Below are positions 31,034-41,300 of a stretch of 64,000 nucleotides of DNA, piece by piece. The translations under genes were made by a program, and so were the position numbers. This stretch comes from Massilia sp. KIM (GTDB lineage Bacteria; Pseudomonadota; Gammaproteobacteria; Burkholderiales; Burkholderiaceae_D). Location of the stretch: positions 3,224,001 to 3,288,000 of the forward strand of contig NZ_MVAD01000001.1 of NCBI RefSeq assembly GCF_002007115.1. The letters run 5' to 3'. Numbering within the stretch: position 1 is the first letter of the stretch; every line of letters starts with the position of its first letter. The notes under the pieces are model-generated. The model was not told the origin of the DNA. It searched no databases and saw only the letters and a program-made list of their open reading frames with translations.

Positions 31034-31462
31034 TTAGAGAGTCAGTGCTTTGGGTTGCTGCGCAGCGTGCGGGTGGGTGCCTTCCGCGTACACTTTCAGC
31101 TTCTTGATCATGGCGTAGCCCAGCGGGCCCTTCGGCAGCATGCCTTTGACAGCCTTTTCCAGGGCACGGCCCGGGAAGCGCTGTTGCATTTTCAGGAAGT
31201 TGGTTTCGTAGATACCGCCCGGGTAGCCCGAGTGACGGTAGTAGGTCTTGGCGGTTGCCTTGGTGCCGGTCACGCGCAGCTTGCCTGCGTTGATCACGAC
31301 GATAAAGTCACCGGTGTCGACGTGCGGAGTGAATTCCGGCTTGTGTTTGCCGCGCAGTCGGAGTGCCACTTCGCTGGCAACACGTCCGAGGACCAAGTCC
31401 GTCGCGTCAATCACAAACCAGTCGCGCTGGACTTCATGGCCCTTAGCGGAAAAAGTTTTCAT
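31034..31462 (-). CDS. rplM: 50S ribosomal protein L13
   Basis: The 142-residue protein carries the L13 signature near [20 protein letters not shown] and the N-terminal [16 protein letters not shown]. It is the first gene of the rplM-rpsI operon. The leader upstream is AT-richer than its surroundings, but I see no certain autoregulatory structure. Confidence 0.99.
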   Translation of the reverse strand: MKTFSAKGHEVQRDWFVIDATDLVLGRVASEVALRLRGKHKPEFTPHVDTGDFIVVINAGKLRVTGTKATAKTYYRHSGYPGGIYETNFLKMQQRFPGRALEKAVKGMLPKGPLGYAMIKKLKVYAEGTHPHAAQQPKALTL

Positions 31463-31678
31463 GTTGACTTCCTAATAGAGAAATTGCTCAAATTCGATGG
31501 TGGTTCCGCCCCGTGTTTCAGCGGACTCGCCCTTATTGACTTTTCCTGAGCAAACGGAAAGCCAACGATGATAGCTCAACACACGCCCTGTCGTCAATCC
31601 GCGCTCGGAGCCATGTCGCTTTTTCCTGCCTGCCCTCGCGCTAGCGCAAGATTATTTCTCCAGAGCTACCCCACACTC

Positions 31679-31740
31679 ATAGTTTCATGCAGCGATGAAA
31701 CTATCGATTGACCCGGGAAAGTCCAGCAACTTAGGATAAT
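31679..31740 (+). promoter_or_regulatory. Inverted repeat and promoter upstream of the secreted hydrolase
   Basis: ATAGTTTCAT-GCAGCG-ATGAAACTAT is a perfect 10-bp inverted repeat at 31679-31704. It ends 3 bp before TTGACC (31708-31713), which is 18 bp from TAGGAT (31732-31737). The position just upstream of the -35 suits an activator or repressor site for the downstream operon. No regulator gene is adjacent. Confidence 0.6.
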
Positions 31741-31762
31741 GGCAACCTGGAGGAGACCCTTG

Positions 31763-33232
31763 TTGAACATCCGATCCGTATTCCGCATGCGCGGACTATG
31801 CGCCGCCCTGCCCCTGCTGCTGGCGGCGGGCGCCGTCTACGCCGCGGCGCCCGGCGCGGCCAAGCCGGGGGCCACGACGCCGGCGGCGCGCAACTGCCAC
31901 CTGCCCGGCGCCACCGAGACCCTGCGCTGCGTCAGCCTGGCGGTGAAGCTCGATTACGCCAGGCCGGCCGCCGGCAGCATCAAGCTGCACGTCACGGTCG
32001 CCCCTGCATTCCGCGAAGGCACGCGCGTCGATCCGCTGTTCGTGCTGGCCGGTGGCCCCGGCCAGGCGGGCAGCGACGTCCTGCCCATCCTCTCGACCGC
32101 CTTCAAGCGCGCCCGCGCCACGCGCGACATCGTGTTCATCGACCAGCGCGGCACCGGCCGCTCGGGCAAGCTCGATTGCAAGAGCAAACCCGAACACGAG
32201 CGCATGAGCGACGACGAGCTTGAAGCCGAACTGCGCGCCTGCATCGCCGCCACCAAGGCCGACTACGCCGCCTACACCACCGCCAACGCCGCGCGCGACC
32301 TCGAACAGGTGCGGCGCGCCCTCGGCTACGGCCAGGTCAACGTCTGGGGCGGCTCCTACGGCACCCGCCTGGCCCAGGCCTATGCGCGCGCCTTCCCGGC
32401 CAGCGTGCGCAGCCTGGTGCTGGACGGCGTGGCCGCGCCCGAGCAGGTGATCCCGGCCGGCGCCCGCGACGGCCAGGCCGCGCTCGAGGCCCTGTTCGCC
32501 CAGTGCGCCAGGGACGCCGCCTGCAACAAGGCCTTCCCGACCCTGCGCGCCGACTTCGACGCGCTCGCCGCCAAGCTGGCCGCCGGCCCGCTGCGCCTGA
32601 ACCTGCCCGACCCGCGCACCGCCGCCCAGGTCAGCGTCGACCTCACCTCCGGACGCTTCCTGGGCACCGTGCACAACATCCTGTACGCGCCGGCCGACGC
32701 GCGCCGCCTGCCCTTCCTGATCCACAGCGCCAGCCAGGGCCGCTGGGCGCCCTTCCTGGCGCGCCATAACCTGGCGAGCGACTTCGGCCAGGAAGGCAAT
32801 ATGGCGATCCTGCTGCACCTGGCCGTGGTCTGCGCCGAGGACATGCCGCGCTTCACGCCGGAACTCATGAAACAGGACGCCGGCCAGCTCACCAAGCCGC
32901 TGGCCGAGCAGCTCCCGGCCATGTGCAAGGCCATGAACGTGCCGGCCGTCCCGTATGTGGCGCCGACCCGCATCGAGGCCCCCGCCCTGCTGCTGTCGGG
33001 CGCGCTCGACCCGGTCACGCCGCCGCACCGCGCCGCCAGCGCCGCCCGCCACATGGCGCACGCCCAGCAGGCGGTGGTGGCCAACGCCGGCCACGGCGTG
33101 TCCCAACTCGGCTGCGCGCCGCGCCTGCTGCGCGAGTTCCTCGACCGGCCGCAGGACAAGCTCGACACCTCCTGCCTGAACGCGATTCCGGCCCCGACCT
33201 TCCAGCTCGGCAGCGCCGGGCCGCAACCCTGA
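31763..33232 (+). CDS. Secreted alpha/beta hydrolase with TAP-like C-terminal domain
   Basis: The protein is about 489 residues with a signal peptide (FRMRGLCAALPLLLAAGAVYA). The alpha/beta hydrolase core has FVLAGGPGQAGSDV, FIDQRGTGRSG and the nucleophile in WGGSYGTRLAQ. The C-terminal TAP-like domain has Asp in ALDPVTPPHR and His in AGHGVSQLGC. This is the tripeptidyl/prolyl aminopeptidase-like group. A TTG start at 31763 is chosen: GGAGGAG lies 7 bp upstream, while the ATG at 31739 lies within the likely -10 region and has no such site. It ends 13 bp before an ABC transporter operon. Confidence 0.88.
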   Translation: MNIRSVFRMRGLCAALPLLLAAGAVYAAAPGAAKPGATTPAARNCHLPGATETLRCVSLAVKLDYARPAAGSIKLHVTVAPAFREGTRVDPLFVLAGGPGQAGSDVLPILSTAFKRARATRDIVFIDQRGTGRSGKLDCKSKPEHERMSDDELEAELRACIAATKADYAAYTTANAARDLEQVRRALGYGQVNVWGGSYGTRLAQAYARAFPASVRSLVLDGVAAPEQVIPAGARDGQAALEALFAQCARDAACNKAFPTLRADFDALAAKLAAGPLRLNLPDPRTAAQVSVDLTSGRFLGTVHNILYAPADARRLPFLIHSASQGRWAPFLARHNLASDFGQEGNMAILLHLAVVCAEDMPRFTPELMKQDAGQLTKPLAEQLPAMCKAMNVPAVPYVAPTRIEAPALLLSGALDPVTPPHRAASAARHMAHAQQAVVANAGHGVSQLGCAPRLLREFLDRPQDKLDTSCLNAIPAPTFQLGSAGPQP

Positions 33233-33245
33233 ATGGCGATCCACC

Positions 33246-33973
<728 letters not shown>

Positions 33974-33977
<4 letters not shown>

Positions 33978-35158
33978 ACTCGAAACTCCTGATCGTCTTT
34001 CGCAAGGAGCTGCGCGAGACCCTGCGCGAGAAGCGCACCCTGGCCACCCTGGCCCTGATGACCCTGGTCTATCCCTTCCTGATCGGGATCACGCTCAACC
34101 AGGTGATCAGCAAGAATACCGTCGACGAACGCGAGAGCATCGAGCTGGCCGTGATCGGCGGCGCGCGCGCCCCGACCCTGATGGCCCAGCTGGCCGAGAA
34201 GAACATCACGGCGCGCGAGACGGCGCCGATGGACGAGGAGGCGATCGGCGAGCTGCTGCGCGGGCGCAAGACCGTGGCCGTGCTGCGCCTGTCCGAGGAC
34301 TTCGTCGAGAACTACGGGGCGATGCGCCCGGCCCGGGTCGAGATCTGGTTCGACTCGGCGGCCGAGCAGAACGCCCAGCGGCGCGAGGTCGAGGAGGTGC
34401 TGGAAGCCTATGGCAACAACATCGCCAGCGCGCGCCTGCTTGCCCACGGCGTGTCGCCGGCGGCGCTGACGCCGATCCAGGTGCAGCGCTACGACACCGG
34501 CACCAATGCCTCGCGCTCGGCGGCCCTGATCGGCGGCATGATCGGCGTCCTGTTCTTCCCGGCCTTCATGCTGACCATGTCGGCCGCGGTCGACAGCACC
34601 GCGGGCGAGCGCGAGCGCCGTTCCTTCGAGGTGCTGATGGCCCAGCCGGCCCATACCTGGGAACTGGTGGGCGGCAAGTGGCTCGCCGCCAGCGTGCTGG
34701 GAGTGGTCGGGGTCACGGTCTCGCTGCTGCTCGGCCACGTGATCTTCAAGTGGCTGCGGCTGGAGGAGATCGGCATGTCCTGGAGCATGGGCTGGGGCAC
34801 GGTGATCGCGATGTGCCTGATCGCGCTGCCGCTGTCGCTGCTGGCCGGCGCGATGTACGTGGCGCTGGCGATGAATTCCAAGACCTTCAAGGAAGCCCAG
34901 ACCATCCTCAGCATCGTGCTGATCGTGCCGCTGGTGCCCGGCATGGTGGTGTCCTTCCTCGACCTCAAGACCGCGCAGTGGATGTACCTGGTGCCGATGC
35001 TGTCCAACCAGACCCTGGCCAAGGAGTTGTCCAAGGGCGGCGACATCGGCGCCCTGCCCTATCTGCTGACCTTCCTGTGCTCGCTGGTGCCGGCGCTGCT
35101 GATCGTGGCCTTCGCGAGCTGGCGCATGAAGAGCGAGCGCTACGTGCTGTCGGTGTGA
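33974..35158 (+). CDS. ABC-2 type permease (NatB-like)
   Basis: The 394-residue membrane protein has a first helix (about 21-42), a large extracytoplasmic region of about 150 residues, then a block of five helices from about 178 on, ending with a cytoplasmic basic tail. The order is that of ABC-2 permeases with an N-terminal helix plus extracellular domain, as in NatB. It is coupled to the ATPase by ATGA. The substrate is not evident; NatB similarity suggests Na+ or a small exported compound. Confidence 0.92.
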
Positions 35159-35217
35159 GCGTGGCCGCCGCCGGGGGGGCTCGGGTGTGAGCGTGGGCGC
35201 CGCCGGGGGGGCTCCGG
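35155..35217. repeat. Tandem 31-bp duplication after the permease gene
   Basis: GTGTGAGCGTGG(C/G)CGCCGCC followed by a G-run and GGCTC occurs twice in a row. The first copy overlaps the permease stop codon, so the second repeats the last bases of the gene. Confidence 0.75.
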
Positions 35218-35278
35218 CGCGATTCGTGCGGCTGCCTTACAATAGGCTGAGCAAGATACCCTGAGCGGAGAAACGAAG

Positions 35279-35701
35279 ATGGAAGTGAAAGTCAGCTGGA
35301 ACGGCCCGTCGGGCATGAGTTTCCGCGCCGAGACCGGCAGCGGCCACCTGGTGACGATGGACGGCGCCCCCGAGGGCGGCGGCCACAACCTGGCCCCGCG
35401 GCCGATGGAGATGGTGTTGCTGGGCACCGGCGGCTGCACCGCCTATGACGTGGTGCTGATCCTCAAGCGCAGCCGCGAGGACGTGCGTGGTTGCGACGTG
35501 ACCCTGCAGGCGGAACGCGCGGAGACGGATCCGAAGGTGTTCACCAAGATTAACTTCCACTTCGTGGTCACGGGCCGCAACCTGAAGGAAGCGACCGTGG
35601 AGCGCGCAATCAACCTGTCGCACGACAAGTACTGCTCGGCCTCGATCATGCTGGCCAAGACGGCCGAGATCACGCACAGCTTCGAGATCGTCGAAGTCTG
35701 A
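35279..35701 (+). CDS. OsmC-family protein (YhfA-like)
   Basis: The 140-residue protein has the OsmC/Ohr fold with the two redox cysteines: GTGGCTAYDVVLIL and HDKYCSASIML. These proteins are thiol peroxidases or of unknown role; the YhfA group is less well defined than Ohr. A gap of about 120 bp separates it from the permease, so it may have its own promoter. AACGAAG precedes the ATG. Confidence 0.9.
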   Translation: MEVKVSWNGPSGMSFRAETGSGHLVTMDGAPEGGGHNLAPRPMEMVLLGTGGCTAYDVVLILKRSREDVRGCDVTLQAERAETDPKVFTKINFHFVVTGRNLKEATVERAINLSHDKYCSASIMLAKTAEITHSFEIVEV

Positions 35702-35770
35702 TTCGTCGAAGCCCGGTTTGTCGAAGTCCGGCTGCGCAAGCCTCGGCGTCGAAGCCCGACGTCGAAACCC

Positions 35771-35826
35771 GAACGCCGAAGCCCGAACGCCGAAGCCCGA
35801 ACGCCGAAGCCCGAACGCCGAAGCCC
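35771..35826. repeat. 14-bp tandem repeat, four exact units
   Basis: GAACGCCGAAGCCC is repeated four times without change at 35771, 35785, 35799 and 35813. It follows degenerate relatives that extend back towards the OsmC stop codon (GTCGAAGCCC, GTCGAAACCC). Confidence 0.92.
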
Positions 35827-35855
35827 GCGCCTTCAAGCAACCGCACCATAAAACA

Positions 35856-35961
35856 ACGTCATCCCGGCGAAGGCCGGGATCCAAGTTTGCTCGCCCACCG
35901 GTACTGTCTGCCTGAGTGGCGCGCGTAGGAACTTGGATCCCGGCCTGCGCCGGGATGACGT
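35856..35961. repeat. Double-hairpin palindromic repeat, copy 7
   Basis: The arms are ACGTCATCCCGGCG...CCGGGATCCAAGTTTG and AACTTGGATCCCGGCC...CGGGATGACGT, symmetric, with a spacer of about 40 bp. It lies between convergent genes. Confidence 0.92.
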
Positions 35962-36067
35962 CGCTTGAGGGTGTCGGTAGATTGGATTGTGCGACCTGTT
36001 CGGCGCACGTACATCTGCGCGCGGCCGCGAACGACCTCCGCTGGATAAATCAGACCTGATACGCCGT

Positions 36068-36118
36068 CGTCCTCAGACGTAATACGCCGTCGCCGTCCTC
36101 AGACGTAATACGCCGTCG
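36068..36118. repeat. Tandem duplication of the coq7 3' end
   Basis: GTCCTCAGACGTAATACGCCGTCG appears at about 36069 and again at about 36095. The inner copy contains the coq7 stop codon and its last codons (AYYV); the outer copy repeats them beyond the gene. Confidence 0.85.
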
Positions 36119-36755
36119 TGGTCATCACCTTGGCCATCGCGCGCATCGCCATGCGCACCGGCAGCGGCGTCTCGGCCGCCCCCAGGGCCTGGGCCGACGC
36201 CCCGTGCTGCACCTCGTCCACCCGCATCTGCTCGACGATCGCACGCGACTTGGCGTCCTGCGGCGGCAGGGCCGTCAGGTGGCTGTTCAGATGCGCCTCG
36301 ACCTGGCGCTCGGTCTCGACCACGAAGCCCAGGCTGTGCTGGTCGCCCAGCTTGGCGGCCACCGTGCCCAGGGCATAGGCCCCCGCATACCACAGCGGAT
36401 TGAGCACGCTCGGCTGCGAGCCCAGTTCCGACAGGCGCTGGGCGGTCCAGGCCAGGTGGTCCTCTTCCTCGCGCCCGGCCTGCTCGAAGGCGGCCCGCAT
36501 CGCGGGCGTCTGGGCGAAGCGCGCCTGCGAGTCGTACAGCGCCTGGGCGCAGACCTCGCCGACGTGGTTCACCCGCATCAGGCCCGCGCTGTGGCGGCGT
36601 TCCTCGTCGCTCAGCTCGCAATCGACCGCATGCGCGCCCGGGTTCGGGCGCGACATCGAAGCCACGCCGCCGACCACGCGCAAGGCCTTGTCGAAGCCGA
36701 CGATGAGGTGATCCAGAGGACTGAAGAATTGGGAAACTGCACGCTGTGCTGACAT
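36099..36755 (-). CDS. coq7: Demethoxyubiquinone hydroxylase Coq7
   Basis: Coq7 is a di-iron enzyme that adds the last ring hydroxyl in ubiquinone synthesis. The 218-residue protein has the two iron-ligand repeats: [28 protein letters not shown], then [16 protein letters not shown] and [11 protein letters not shown]. Start MSAQRAV gives a length usual for betaproteobacteria. The longer frame upstream overlaps another gene. The extreme 3' end has been duplicated in tandem just downstream. Confidence 0.95.
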   Translation of the reverse strand: MSAQRAVSQFFSPLDHLIVGFDKALRVVGGVASMSRPNPGAHAVDCELSDEERRHSAGLMRVNHVGEVCAQALYDSQARFAQTPAMRAAFEQAGREEEDHLAWTAQRLSELGSQPSVLNPLWYAGAYALGTVAAKLGDQHSLGFVVETERQVEAHLNSHLTALPPQDAKSRAIVEQMRVDEVQHGASAQALGAAETPLPVRMAMRAMAKVMTTTAYYV

Positions 36756-36787
36756 AGGAATACCCGGTAATTCGCCTGAAAACGCCA

Positions 36788-37240
36788 TTATATTCCTTGC
36801 GCCTGCCCCTGGCCGCCGCCTTGCTCCAGCGCCGCCTTCTGGCGCGCGATCCAGTCGGCCAGCGGCCCCGCCGCCTCCAGGCCGGAGATATTCTTCGCCA
36901 CGCCCAGGTTGAGCTCCAGCAGGAAGGGAATCGTGTCCGCCGGGATCTCGCCGCAAAAGCGCCGGAAGGCCTCCATGAAGCGCCCCGATTCCACCACCGG
37001 CATCACCTTCTCGCCGCTCATGTACTGCAGCACGCTGGTGATCGTGTGCCCCTTGCCCAGGGTGTGGTAGATGAAGCGGTTGTACTCGCGATCGACCTTC
37101 TTGAAATCGATCGCCTCCTGGGTCATCAGCCCCGCCAGGTAGTACAGGCCCAGCGCGACCCGGAACCAGTCGGTCGCTTCGACCCGCGTGCGCCCTTCCT
37201 GCATCAGGTGCCGCAGCCGTTCTTGGATGGCGTTGTTCAT
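36788..37240 (-). CDS. Conserved-looking protein of unknown function (about 150 aa)
   Basis: I do not recognise a family. The protein, [20 protein letters not shown] and on, is soluble and largely helical. It has a hydrophobic core ([20 protein letters not shown]), an aromatic segment ([19 protein letters not shown]) and a Gln/Gly-rich tail. An upstream GTG five codons earlier is also possible. It lies 32 bp before coq7 on the same strand and probably shares its promoter. Confidence 0.72.
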   Translation of the reverse strand: MNNAIQERLRHLMQEGRTRVEATDWFRVALGLYYLAGLMTQEAIDFKKVDREYNRFIYHTLGKGHTITSVLQYMSGEKVMPVVESGRFMEAFRRFCGEIPADTIPFLLELNLGVAKNISGLEAAGPLADWIARQKAALEQGGGQGQAQGI

Positions 37241-37407
37241 GCGTCCATTATCCACATTTCAAGCCTAATAGAGAAAAAGTTTACGCAGGGAAATCCGTTA
37301 TTCCGCCCATCACCGATTTATGCATCCTGGGCCCCGCTTTCGTCCGTGCGTCGCACTAATACTACGTGTGCGGTGACAATTTTATACAATGCAAGCATCG
37401 AAAAAGT

Positions 37408-37433
37408 CTTGCAATACGTACATACAGTGCAAG
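37408..37433. promoter_or_regulatory. Inverted repeat CTTGCA-N14-TGCAAG before the ABC/M1 operon
   Basis: Two 6-bp inverted arms (CTTGCA and TGCAAG) lie just upstream of the ATPase gene, and a further ATGCAAGC occurs about 20 bp before them. A TATACAAT -10-like box is at 37383-37390. It could be an operator; arms are short, so confidence is low. Confidence 0.35.
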
Positions 37434-37455
37434 TCCCCCGTTTCAGGAGTTTTTG

Positions 37456-38349
37456 ATGGAATTACGCATCCGCAACTTGTCCAAGACCTACGCCAACGGC
37501 GTGGTGGCGCTGGACCGTGTCACGCTGAACATCCCGGCGGGAATGTTCGGCCTGCTCGGCCCCAACGGCGCGGGCAAGTCCACCCTGATGCGTATCCTGG
37601 CCACCCTGCAGGAATGCGATTCGGGATCGGTCTTTCTGGACGACATCGACGTCCTCGACGAGAAGGACGAGGTGCGCCGCATGCTCGGCTATCTGCCGCA
37701 GGATTTCGGCGTTTACCCGAAAGTGACCGCTTACGAACTGCTCGACCATTTCGCCCAGCTCAAGGGCGTGTCGGAGCGCCAGCGGCGGCGTGAAGTCGTC
37801 GACGGCCTGCTCCAGCAGACCAACCTCTGGGAAGTGCGCAACCAGCGCCTCGGCAGCTTTTCGGGCGGCATGCGCCAGCGCTTCGGTATCGCCCAGGCCC
37901 TGCTGGGCGACCCGCGCCTGATCATCGTCGACGAGCCCACCGCCGGCCTCGACCCGCAGGAGCGGGTGCGCTTCCACAATCTGCTCTCGGACATCGGCGC
38001 CGACCGCACCGTGCTGCTCTCGACCCACATCGTGTCCGACGTGGCCGACCTGTGCGCCAACATGGCCATCATCAACAAGGGCCAGGTGCTGCTGTGCGGC
38101 GAGCCCCAGGACCTGATCTACGGGATCGAGGACTACATCTGGGCGCGCGTGGTCACCAAGCAGGAACTGCCCGAGTTCCAGAAGCGCTATGCGGTGATCT
38201 CGACCCGCCTGCTGAGCGGCCGCACCCTGATCCATGTGTATTCCGAGGACGACCCGGGCGACGGCTTCGAGCCGGCCCGCGCCAGCCTGGAAGACGTCTA
38301 TTTCGCGACCATCGCCGGCCGCTACAACCCGGCGGCGGGGAACTGCTGA
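37456..38349 (+). CDS. ABC transporter ATP-binding protein (partner of the permease/M1 fusion)
   Basis: The 297-residue ATPase has Walker [11 protein letters not shown]-loop [12 protein letters not shown], signature [12 protein letters not shown], Walker [13 protein letters not shown] and H-loop STHIVSD. After the ATPase core a C-terminal extension of about 80 residues ([17 protein letters not shown] onward) matches the layout of ABC-2 ATPases that act with large permeases. AGGAG precedes the ATG. It is immediately followed by the permease/peptidase fusion, the evident partner. Confidence 0.95.
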   Translation: MELRIRNLSKTYANGVVALDRVTLNIPAGMFGLLGPNGAGKSTLMRILATLQECDSGSVFLDDIDVLDEKDEVRRMLGYLPQDFGVYPKVTAYELLDHFAQLKGVSERQRRREVVDGLLQQTNLWEVRNQRLGSFSGGMRQRFGIAQALLGDPRLIIVDEPTAGLDPQERVRFHNLLSDIGADRTVLLSTHIVSDVADLCANMAIINKGQVLLCGEPQDLIYGIEDYIWARVVTKQELPEFQKRYAVISTRLLSGRTLIHVYSEDDPGDGFEPARASLEDVYFATIAGRYNPAAGNC

Positions 38350-38365
38350 GGTGGGCGCTCGCGGT

Positions 38366-41300
38366 ATGGGGCCCATGCTGGCCATCGCCCGTTTCGAGGC
38401 CGGGCAGCGCCTGCGGCTGCTGTCGACCTGGGTCTACTTCCTCATGTTCGTGGCCCTGGCCATGCTCTGGATGGCCGCCGCCGGCGGCGTGTTCCGCGAC
38501 GCCGTGGTCTCCTTCGGCGGCCGGGTCCTGATCAACGCCCCGCGCCAGATCGCCCTCACCAGCGCCTTCCTCGGCTGCTTCGGCGTGGTGGTGACGGCGG
38601 CCGTGATGGGCCGCTCGGTGCAGCAGGACTTCGAGTACCAGATGCACCACTTCTTCTTCAGCGCCCCGATCCGCAAGGCCGACTATGTGTTCGGGCGCTT
38701 CCTCGGCGCCTCCCTGGTGCTGGCGGTGATCTTCTCCAGCATCCTGATCGGCACCTGGCTGGGCAGCTTCATCCCGGGCATCGCGCCCGACCGCCTGGGA
38801 CCGACCACGCTCTCGTCCTGGCTCCAGCCCTACCTGTTCACCCTGCTGCCCAACATCTTCATCTTCGGCGCGATCTTCTTCGTGCTGGCGGCGCTCACGC
38901 GGCGCATGCTGCCGGTCTACATCGCCGGCGTGGTCATGATGATCGGCTACATCATCGCGCCCTCGTTGGCGCGCGACCTCGACTACAAGACCCTGGCGGC
39001 GCTGATCGACCCCTTCGGCACCACGGCCCTGATCCGCATGACCGAGTACTGGCCGATCGCCGAGCGCAACACCCGCGGCATCGGCCTGGAAGGCGTCTAC
39101 CTGGTCAACCGACTGCTGTGGGCGGCCTTCGCCGCCGTGGTCCTGCTGCTCGGCTACTGGCGCTTCCACCTGATCGGCGACCAGGACACGCGCGGCCGCG
39201 GCCCCGGCCAGGCCGAACCCGCGCCCGCCGACGCCGGCCTCGTACGTCCGCTGGGCGAGCTGCGCGAAGCGCCCGACTTCGCCGGCCGCAGCCTGGCCGT
39301 GCTGCTGCTGACGACCACCTGGACCAACCTGCGCGAATCGGTCAAGAACGTCTATTTCGCCGCGCTGGCCGTGGCCGGCGTGCTGGCCCTGGTGGTGGGC
39401 GCCATCGACCTGGGCTCGATCTACGGCACCCCGACCTATCCGGTCACCTACCAGGTGCTGGACATGATCCGCGAAGTGCTCGATCTCTTCATGCTGATCG
39501 TGACCATCTTCTACGCCGGCGAACTGGTCTGGCGCGACCGCGACCTCGGCGTGGCCCAGATGCTGGATGCGCTGCCCGTGCCGACCTGGCTGCCGCTGGC
39601 GGCCAAGACCCTGGCCCTGGTCGGCCTGCAGGCCCTGATGCTGCTGGGCGCGATGGTGGTCGGCATGCTGATCCAGCTGTTCAAGGGCTATTTCGGCCTC
39701 GAGCCCGGGCTCTACCTGCGCGTGCTGTTCACCCTGCTGCTGCCGCAGTTCGCCCTGGCGGCCGTGCTGGCGATCGCGGTGCAGGTGATCGTGAACCAGA
39801 AATACCTGGCCTACTTCTTCCTGATCGGCTTCTATCTGGTCGCGGCCACCCTGGCCGGCCTCGGGCTCGATCATCCGCTGCTGGTGTACGGCTACGGGCC
39901 CGACTACATCTACTCGGCCATGAACGGCTTCGGCCACACCGCCCTGCGCGAGCACCTGTTCCAGCTGTACTGGGCGGGCGCGGCCCTGATGCTGCTGGTG
40001 GCGGCGCGCGTGCTGTGGCCGCGCGGCGTCGACGAGCGCTGGCGCGAGCGCCTGCGCCTGGCGCGCCGCAACCTGACGCTGCCGGTGCTGTCCGGCTTCG
40101 GCGCCGGCTTCGCCGTGTTCGCCGGCATGGGCCTGCTGCTGTGCTACGAGATGGCGGCCGGCGGCTGGCAGACACCCTGGCAGCGCGAGAGCGCGCGCGC
40201 CCGCTACGAGCAGCGCTACCACCGCTACGCCGCGCTGCCGCAGCCACGCATCGCCGACGTCAACCTCAAGCTCGCGATCCATCCGGAACGCCGCGCCCTC
40301 GCCGTGCGCGGCTTCTACCAGCTCGAGAACCGCAGCGCCGGCCCGATCGCCGACGTGATCCTCTACCAGCAGCGCGGCGCGCGCCTGGCCGCGAAGTTCT
40401 CGCAGCCGGCCCAGCTCGCGCGCGCCGACGCCGAACTCGGTTTCTACCACTACCGCCTGGCCACGCCGCTGCCTGCCGGCGGGCGCGTGGCGCTCGAATT
40501 CCAGGTCGATTACGCGCCGGGCGGCCTGCTCGGCGTGATGAGCGAGACACCGGTGGTGGCCAACGGCAGCTTCTTCACCAACGCGGCGCTGCCGCGCGTC
40601 GGCTACCAGAAGTCGGTGGAGCTGGAGGACGACCGCGAGCGTTCGCGCCACGGCCTGGCCCCGCGCGAACGGATGGCGGCGCGCGAGGACGAGAAGGCGC
40701 GCGCCAACAACGTGGTGGCGACGGACGCCGACTGGATCAGTTTCGACGCCGTGGTCTCCACCAGCCCGGACCAGATCGCGATCGCGCCCGGCACCCTGGA
40801 ACAGGAATGGGTGGACAAGGGACGCCGCTACTTCCACTACCGGATGGACAAGCCGATCCTGAACATGCTCGCCTTCCAGTCGGCGCGCTACGAGGTGCGG
40901 CACGACCGCTGGCGCGACGTCACCATCGACGTGTTCTACCATCCGGGCCACGAATACAACGTGGAGCGCATGATCCGCGGGGCCCAGGCCGGCCTCGAAT
41001 ACGGCACGAGCCGCTTCAGCCCCTACCAGTTCCGCGAGCTGCGCATCGTCGAATTCCCGCGCTACGCCAGCTATGCCCAGGCCTTCCCCGGCACCATCCC
41101 GTTCTCGGAAAGCGCCGGCTTCATCGCCCGCGTAGACGCCAACTCGCCCAAGGACATCGACTACCCGTTCTACGTGAGCGCCCACGAGACCGCGCACCAG
41201 TGGTGGGGCCACCAGCTGGTGGCGGCCGACACCCGCGGCGCCACCGTGCTGTCGGAGAGCCTGTCCGAGTACACCGCGCTGATGGTCATGAAACGCACCA

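Larger units (their letters stand above)
35702..36098. other. Non-coding stretch between osmC-like gene and coq7
   Basis: It holds degenerate GTCGAAGCCC words just after the OsmC stop, a 14-bp tandem repeat, palindromic repeat copy 7 and a duplicated copy of the coq7 3' end. The remaining roughly 100 bp (35965-36065) has nothing I can assign. Confidence 0.8.

Noticed and set aside
31463..31678. L13 autoregulatory leader RNA
   Set aside because: The rplM leader is AT-rich, but I cannot draw a conserved structure by eye. A covariance-model search would be needed.
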